Shown piece after piece: positions 59,897 to 64,000 of a DNA stretch of 64,000 nucleotides; the stretch's first letter is position 1; each line of letters starts with the position of its first letter. This DNA comes from Bryobacteraceae bacterium (lineage in GTDB: Bacteria; Acidobacteriota; Terriglobia; Bryobacterales; Bryobacteraceae), in NCBI GenBank assembly GCA_019748195.1, contig JAIEPW010000011.1, positions 1 to 64,000 of the forward strand, read 5' to 3'. A program made the translations under genes and the position numbers. The notes beneath the pieces were generated by a model that had not been told where the DNA came from, searched no databases, and was given only the letters and a program-made list of their open reading frames with translations.

Positions 59897-60311
59897 CTAT
59901 CGCGAGCCGGAAGAACTAGTTTACTTCTTCTGGAAGTATGAGGAGCGGCTAGCCGGGGGGGCGGGAGAACAGATCGATCAATTGACGTGGGGCAAAGTAT
60001 GGGAGAAAGTATCAAAGGGCGATCGGTCGAGCACATTACCCTCAGAAAGATCCTCATCTCAATTGGAAGGGGAAAGCACGACAGAATGTCAGGCCGGAGT
60101 CATTCGTGCATCGCATTGGACATTTGATCGTTCTTCCGCCTGGAATCAATAGCAGGGCTGGCACAAGTCGATTCGCGGATAAGGTGGCTATCTACAAAGA
60201 AGTGGCGGCATGCATCACGTCAGGAAGATCGTCAAGCTGAAGAACTGGGGTCTCTCGGCGATCGAGAGGCGAGAGAAGGAATTGCTCAAGTTTGCTCATG
60301 AGCAGGGCGGT
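59895..60311 (+). pseudogene. Decayed C-terminal remnant of a DUF262/DUF1524 (GmrSD-like) endonuclease
   Basis: Three-frame reading recovers an ordered protein broken by at least three frameshifts and a stop. YFFWKYEERLAGGAGEQIDQ (frame of 59922) gives way to VEHIT (frame of 60026), then PHLNWKGKARQNVRPESFVH, RIGHLIVLPPGINSRAGTSR and FADKVAIYKEVAACITSG (frame of 60052, ending in TGA at 60238-60240). The last piece is IVKLKNWGLSAIERREKELL (frame of 60228). The YEE helix, EHI-x-PQ HNH start, IGxLxxLPPGxN and W-x(4-5)-I-x-R-x(4)-L order match the HNH-containing end of DUF262/DUF1524 nucleases. The N-terminal domain is missing. Confidence 0.7.
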
Positions 60312-60606
60312 AGTTGTTACGTTACCCGATCCTGGTGGGGCTTTGCCTGTCAGCGAAGCGCAAGGTCAATTGTCGAAACGTGGCGGAATTGCTTACCAAT
60401 TCGTCTGCTGGGTTGATCGGGGTGCTGTCCAGCGTTTGCCGGTTGTTGACCGTCAGATCGACGGGGGCCTGAAGGCCCCTGCCGCCTGAAGGCGGCACTA
60501 CGGCTTACTTAGCAGAGGCTCTCAATCTGTAGTGGCCTAGCGTCACTCGAATCGGGCCTGAAGGCGGTTTCATAGGCGTTAGGTATCCCCCATTACTCCT
60601 CGCGCG
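60312..60606. other. Non-coding stretch after the nuclease remnant
   Basis: No intact gene is visible. Short ORFs here (60210-60416, 60292-60489) are fragments. The frame of 60292 reads LPDPGGALPVSEAQGQLSKR and on to DRQIDGGLKAPAA, which could be a piece of another decayed gene, but I do not recognise it. The stretch ends in a hairpin cluster and then the stop of the ThyX-like gene. Confidence 0.4.
60463..60567. repeat. Cluster of CCTGAAGG hairpins
   Basis: Two near-perfect stem-loops, GGGGCCTGAAGGCCCC (60464-60479) and GCCGCCTGAAGGCGGC (60481-60496), are separated by a single base. A third, imperfect unit (GGGCCTGAAGGCGG) lies at 60554-60567. All share the core CCTGAAGG. They sit between the decayed nuclease and the 3' end of the ThyX-like gene and could act as transcription stop structures, though no T-run follows. 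Confidence 0.6.
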
Positions 60607-62040
60607 CTAGCGGGTCAGGGGGTCCTCGATCCAGGGCGGGGTGGCTTCCATCAGGCGGCCCAATTGGGGCTCGAGTTCTTCCATCCGCTGCTTCATCTCC
60701 CAGGCGATCTTGCGGTAGCTGAAATGGCCCTTCACGCCGCTGCGGAGCTTGGATATGTACTCGGCTTCGGCGAAGTCCATTTTGAAGAGGAAGCGCGATC
60801 GCGCGCCGAAGGGGAGCAGGTAATGCGATCCGGGTTCAGGAAGCTCGCGCATGGCGGCCAGCGCGCGCTCCATCGCGGTGGTGTATTCCGCGGTGGCTCC
60901 GGCCGCGCCGACCGCCTCCGGAGTTTCGAATCCGAGCCGTCCCGAATACGCCTGCCGGAATTGCTGGCAGCGGCGGTGGCGATGCAGGTCGCGATACGCG
61001 CCGATGTCCATCACGATGTCGTACACGTAAGGGGCCGAGCGAAATTCGCGAAGCAGGTCGTCGCGCCGGGAGCGGGAACGCAGCGCGATGTCCACTACCT
61101 CGTTGCGCCGCGCCGGACTCCAGGAACAGGCGAGTTCGTACAACTCGCGGAAGGGGCGGTCAGTGACGGGATACAGCAACGTGGCCACGATGTCGCAGAG
61201 CGTATCGGCGGGCTTCAGCAGGTCCACGTCGGGGAGGTTCGGATGGGAAGGAGCGGGCAGATTCTGCGCCGCCCACAAGCGGCGATCGGCGAGGCTTGCG
61301 CTGAGGTGATCGTCGGGGTTGCCGTACTTCGCGAGGGTGGGCGCGAGAGCTTCGCGGCCGGTTTCGGGATCCCAGACGCAGCCCGGAGGGGCGGCGCAGG
61401 CGGCGGCAGCTTCCGCGGCGATGTCGCGGATTTCGGCGTACTCGCTGGCCTTCAGCCGGCGGATCTGTTTTTCGAGCGTGCGAATGCTGGTGACCTGGCC
61501 GACGCCGGTGGGAACGCCGAAGAACAGGAGGTAGCGGGCGACATCGAAGGCGCGCGCCGCGAGGTTGCGTTCGTAGGCGTCCTGTTTCATTGCCTCGGGA
61601 CGGGGCAACTTTTCTTTCAGATGCTCGAAGACGCGGGCATGGATCGACTGGTAGGCCGCGATCAGAGCGTCTCCGGTGGCGCGGTACGCGGCAGCCTGGG
61701 TCGCGTCGAATTCCGGCGGGGTCACGAAGCCGGACTTCGAGAAGTCCTGATAGCGGGAGCTTCTGGCCTGCCCGTCCCACACCTGCTCGTCTTCAATTTC
61801 GGTGGCGGCAAGTTCGGAGACGCCCTCGAAGCAGAGGATCGCGTGCCCGAGGTCGGCGATGGAGGCATGTCCGTACTGGAAATAGAAGCTGTCGAGAAAT
61901 TTGGCCGAATCGTGGGTGCGGACCCAGTCGACGGAGGCATGGATGGAGTCGGGGGACCGCGAGTAGCGGGCCAGCGCGTATGCGGCTTTCTCCGGAGGCA
62001 TGGGAGAGACGGCGATTACGCGGGAAGTCGCATCGGGCAT
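60607..62040 (-). CDS. Two-domain ThyX-like (flavin-dependent thymidylate synthase family) protein
   Basis: 477 residues, about twice the length of ThyX. Both halves show the ThyX fold pattern. The first half has [42 protein letters not shown] and [29 protein letters not shown]. The second has [35 protein letters not shown] and [20 protein letters not shown]. The RHR-x7-S active-site motif is split: half 1 keeps the Ser (Ser94) but has DEQ for RHR, while half 2 keeps RHR (354-356) but has Ala at the Ser position. Enzymatic competence is therefore uncertain. It is divergent from dut with 36 bp between starts. Confidence 0.82.
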   Translation of the reverse strand: MPDATSRVIAVSPMPPEKAAYALARYSRSPDSIHASVDWVRTHDSAKFLDSFYFQYGHASIADLGHAILCFEGVSELAATEIEDEQVWDGQARSSRYQDFSKSGFVTPPEFDATQAAAYRATGDALIAAYQSIHARVFEHLKEKLPRPEAMKQDAYERNLAARAFDVARYLLFFGVPTGVGQVTSIRTLEKQIRRLKASEYAEIRDIAAEAAAACAAPPGCVWDPETGREALAPTLAKYGNPDDHLSASLADRRLWAAQNLPAPSHPNLPDVDLLKPADTLCDIVATLLYPVTDRPFRELYELACSWSPARRNEVVDIALRSRSRRDDLLREFRSAPYVYDIVMDIGAYRDLHRHRRCQQFRQAYSGRLGFETPEAVGAAGATAEYTTAMERALAAMRELPEPGSHYLLPFGARSRFLFKMDFAEAEYISKLRSGVKGHFSYRKIAWEMKQRMEELEPQLGRLMEATPPWIEDPLTR

Positions 62041-62076
62041 GAGGAAACAGCTATTCTAACCGGGAATCGCCACGCC

Positions 62077-62508
62077 ATGAAAATCCGTATCAAACGTTTG
62101 TCGCCGGATGCGTTTCCGCCGCAGTATGCTCATGGGCCGGAGGAGGACGCCGGCATGGACTTGCGATCGATTGAAAGCGTCCTGTTGGTTCCCGGGGTCC
62201 CGTACGCGGTGCAGACCGGTTTGTCGCTGGAGCTGCCGCCGGGGTTCGAGGCGCAGATCCGGCCGCGGTCGGGGATGGCGCTGAAGCATGCGATCACGGT
62301 GCCGAACTCGCCCGGCACGATCGATCCGGCATACCGGGGCGAAGTGAAAGTGATTTTGCTGAACCTGGGCAAGTCGAATTATCAGATCGAGAAGGGCGAC
62401 CGCATCGCGCAGATGGTGATCGCGCGGTACGAACCGGTGGAATTGGTGGAGGGGGAGTTGTCGGAGTCGGAGCGGGGCGAGGGCGGATTCGGCTCCAGCG
62501 GACGCTAG
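62077..62508 (+). CDS. dut: dUTP diphosphatase (dUTPase)
   Basis: 143 residues from the ATG at 62077; the long ORF from 60664 is antisense to the ThyX-like gene. All five dUTPase motifs are present: [40 protein letters not shown] and the C-terminal [11 protein letters not shown]. The trimeric enzyme hydrolyses dUTP to dUMP and pyrophosphate, protecting DNA from uracil and supplying dUMP for dTMP synthesis. Its pairing with the divergent ThyX-like gene is consistent with that pathway. Confidence 0.95.
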   Translation: MKIRIKRLSPDAFPPQYAHGPEEDAGMDLRSIESVLLVPGVPYAVQTGLSLELPPGFEAQIRPRSGMALKHAITVPNSPGTIDPAYRGEVKVILLNLGKSNYQIEKGDRIAQMVIARYEPVELVEGELSESERGEGGFGSSGR

Positions 62509-62544
62509 CGGGGAGGCGGATACGCTATCCTGAAAGGTCCCGCC

Positions 62545-63537
62545 ATGGAGCCCCTGGTCGACCAATTCGGCCGCCTGCACGACAATCTTCGGATCAGCGT
62601 AACGGACCGGTGTAACATCCGCTGCTTCTACTGCATGCCGGAGACCGGAGTGAAGTTCCAGCCTCGCGAGGAGATTCTGTCTTTCGAGGAGATCGAGCGG
62701 TTTGTGCGGGTGGCGGTGTCACTGGGCGTTCGCAAGATCCGGTTGACCGGCGGGGAGCCGCTGGTGCGCAAGGATCTGGCGGAGTTGATCGGGAGGCTGG
62801 CGGCGATTCCGGGGGTAGAGGACATCGCGCTGACGACCAACGGCGTGTTGCTGCAGGAGCAGGCGGCGGCGTTGTACGCGGCGGGGTTGCGACGGCTGAA
62901 TGTTCACCTGGACACGCTGAGCCGGGAGAAGTTCCTGAAGATCACGCGGCGGGATGAGTTCGATCGCGTGCTGGAAGGGATCCGCACGGCCAGGGAGATG
63001 GGCTTCGGGCCGATCAAGATTAATGTAGTGGCGGTGAAGGGGCTGATCGACGAGGATGTGGTTCCGATGGCGCGTTTCGGGCGCGAGAACGGTTTTGAGA
63101 TCCGCTACATCGAGTTCATGCCGTTGGATTCGCAGAACCTGTGGGACCGGAGCCGGGTGCTGCTGGCGGACGATATGGTGCGGATGCTGAGCGAGGAGAT
63201 CGCGCCGCTGGAGGAGATTCCGGACGGGGATCCGCGGGCTCCGGCGACGGAGTACCGATTCACGGACGGCATCGGGCGGGTGGGGTTCATCGCGAGTGTA
63301 AGCCGGCCCTTCTGCCTGAACTGCAACCGGATCCGGCTGACGTCGGACGGCAAGCTGCGGTACTGCCTGTTCGCGATCGAGGAGACGGACGTGAAGGGTC
63401 TGCTGCGCGGCGGCGCGCCGGATGAGCAGATCGCCCGGACAATCCGCGATAATGTTCGGGCAAAGTGGTTGGGGCACGAGATCAATTCGCAGCGCTTCGT
63501 GGCTCCTCCGCGACCCATGTATGCAATCGGTGGATAA
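62545..63537 (+). CDS. moaA: GTP 3',8-cyclase MoaA (molybdenum cofactor biosynthesis)
   Basis: 330 residues. The radical-SAM cluster motif CNIRCFYC near residue 23, TGGEPLVRKDL, and the C-terminal 4Fe-4S ligands in PFCLNCNRIRLTSDGKLRYCL are intact. The chain ends in Gly-Gly, required for MoaA activity. With MoaC it converts GTP to cyclic pyranopterin monophosphate. No other moa/moe gene is in the window. It follows dut after 36 bp and overlaps the next gene by about 17 bp. Confidence 0.96.
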   Translation: MEPLVDQFGRLHDNLRISVTDRCNIRCFYCMPETGVKFQPREEILSFEEIERFVRVAVSLGVRKIRLTGGEPLVRKDLAELIGRLAAIPGVEDIALTTNGVLLQEQAAALYAAGLRRLNVHLDTLSREKFLKITRRDEFDRVLEGIRTAREMGFGPIKINVVAVKGLIDEDVVPMARFGRENGFEIRYIEFMPLDSQNLWDRSRVLLADDMVRMLSEEIAPLEEIPDGDPRAPATEYRFTDGIGRVGFIASVSRPFCLNCNRIRLTSDGKLRYCLFAIEETDVKGLLRGGAPDEQIARTIRDNVRAKWLGHEINSQRFVAPPRPMYAIGG

Positions 63538-64000
63538 AGCAAGCTCAATCAAGATTCATGAACTGCACGAGCTGGCGCAGTTGAAGCCCGTGGAGGGCCT
63601 GCAGCGCGAGGTTTGGGGCGACATCGGCGTGATTCCCGCGATGGAGATGGTGGCCGTGGCTGCCGCCGGAGGATGCATCCTGGGAGCGTTCGACAATCAC
63701 GAGATGGTCGGTTTCAGCTACGGCTTTCCGGGGTTTGAACACGGCGAGGTATCGCTGCACTCCCACATGACCGCGGTGGTGGAGAAGTATCGCGATTCGA
63801 GCGTGGGGCACAAGCTGAAGCTGGTGCAGAAGGCGCGCACCCTGGCTCGCGGGATTCATCGCATCACCTGGACGTTCGACCCGTTGCAAAGCCGCAACGC
63901 GCACTTCAATTTTCACAAGCTGGGCGTGATCTGCGACCGGTATTTCGTGAACTTTTACGGCGAGGATACGGTGTTGTTTCTGGAAGGCGTCGGTACGGAC
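63521..64000 (+). CDS. GNAT-superfamily acetyltransferase-like protein (3' truncated)
   Basis: 160 residues are visible from the ATG at 63521 (a GTG at 63530 is the alternative) and the frame stays open to the window edge. IHELHELAQLKPVEGLQREVWG opens the family pattern, followed by GGCILGAFDNHEMVGFSYGFPG, SHMTAVVEKYRDSSVGHKLK (acetyl-CoA loop region) and WTFDPLQSRNAHFNFHKLGV. This matches the predicted GNAT-like COG3375 group, whose substrate is unknown. It is not listed in the ORF track because its stop lies outside. The overlap with moaA suggests coupled translation. Confidence 0.75.
   Translation, partial: MQSVDKASSIKIHELHELAQLKPVEGLQREVWGDIGVIPAMEMVAVAAAGGCILGAFDNHEMVGFSYGFPGFEHGEVSLHSHMTAVVEKYRDSSVGHKLKLVQKARTLARGIHRITWTFDPLQSRNAHFNFHKLGVICDRYFVNFYGEDTVLFLEGVGTD

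Noticed and set aside
60664-62508. 614-residue version of the dut ORF
   Set aside because: The first 471 residues are antisense to the ThyX-like gene; only the last 143, from the ATG at 62077, are dUTPase.

Overview
The window is a GC-rich, gene-dense chromosomal segment from a diderm bacterium. Flagellar P- and L-ring genes (flgI, flgH) and a complete Tol-Pal operon imply an outer membrane. The mix of secreted M20/M19 hydrolases, PQQ-type beta-propellers, DinB-like proteins, an ECF sigma/HEAT anti-sigma pair and a seven-iron ferredoxin resembles Acidobacteriota of the Bryobacter/Solibacter type. That placement is inference from gene content; no rRNA or other lineage marker was available to test it.

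Layout. 1-8441: tail of an unidentified secreted protein, an NtrC-type two-component pair (regulator and kinase, minus strand), ribosomal protein S1, then an ECF sigma factor - zinc-finger/HEAT anti-sigma - DUF4097 beta-solenoid - double-PDZ cluster that looks like an envelope-sensing operon. 8431-25806: a flagellar biosynthesis island in two divergent arms. The minus arm carries fliK-flgD-flgE-fliN-fliO-fliP-fliQ-fliR-flhB-flhA-flhF-fliA-fliY-like and a SwrB-like gene. The plus arm carries flgF-flgG-flgA-flgH-flgI-flgJ-flgM. Many genes overlap by 1-20 bp. Sigma-28 (fliA) and its antagonist (flgM) end opposite arms. Flagellin, motor and most rod/basal genes are outside the window.

25854-34867: two tandem M20 amidohydrolases, a secreted M19 dipeptidase, an EamA transporter, a PfkB-type sugar kinase, two DinB-fold proteins, a stand-alone TIR-like protein, a zinc-finger membrane protein and a seven-iron ferredoxin. 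34843-43189: signal transduction. A small membrane protein, a LuxR-type regulator and a double-PilZ protein lie next to a stressosome operon (rsbR-rsbS-rsbT - RsbT-like/PP2C phosphatase - RsbT-like/hybrid histidine kinase - REC-PAS-kinase). This operon is the most interesting system in the window: no sigma factor accompanies it, and the RsbT-type ATPase module occurs three times in succession, the last time fused to a histidine kinase, which suggests that stressosome output feeds a phosphorelay.

43390-54522: murB, a DUF2461 protein, a membrane-anchored L7/L12-like domain protein, deoC, the Tol-Pal operon (tolQ-tolR-tolA-tolB-pal-cpoB, minus strand), recN and a PQQ-propeller protein. 54683-59844: tRNA-Asp, a BON protein, a secreted quinoprotein, a secreted RidA-like protein, a di-heme cytochrome and a SnoaL-like protein. 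59845-60606 has no intact gene; it holds a frameshifted remnant of a DUF262/DUF1524-type (GmrSD-like) endonuclease, a dispersed repeat and a cluster of hairpins. 60607-64000: a two-domain ThyX-like protein divergent from dut (dTMP synthesis), then moaA and the start of a GNAT-like gene.

Protein identifications rest on recognition of family motifs in the translations. No database search was run.
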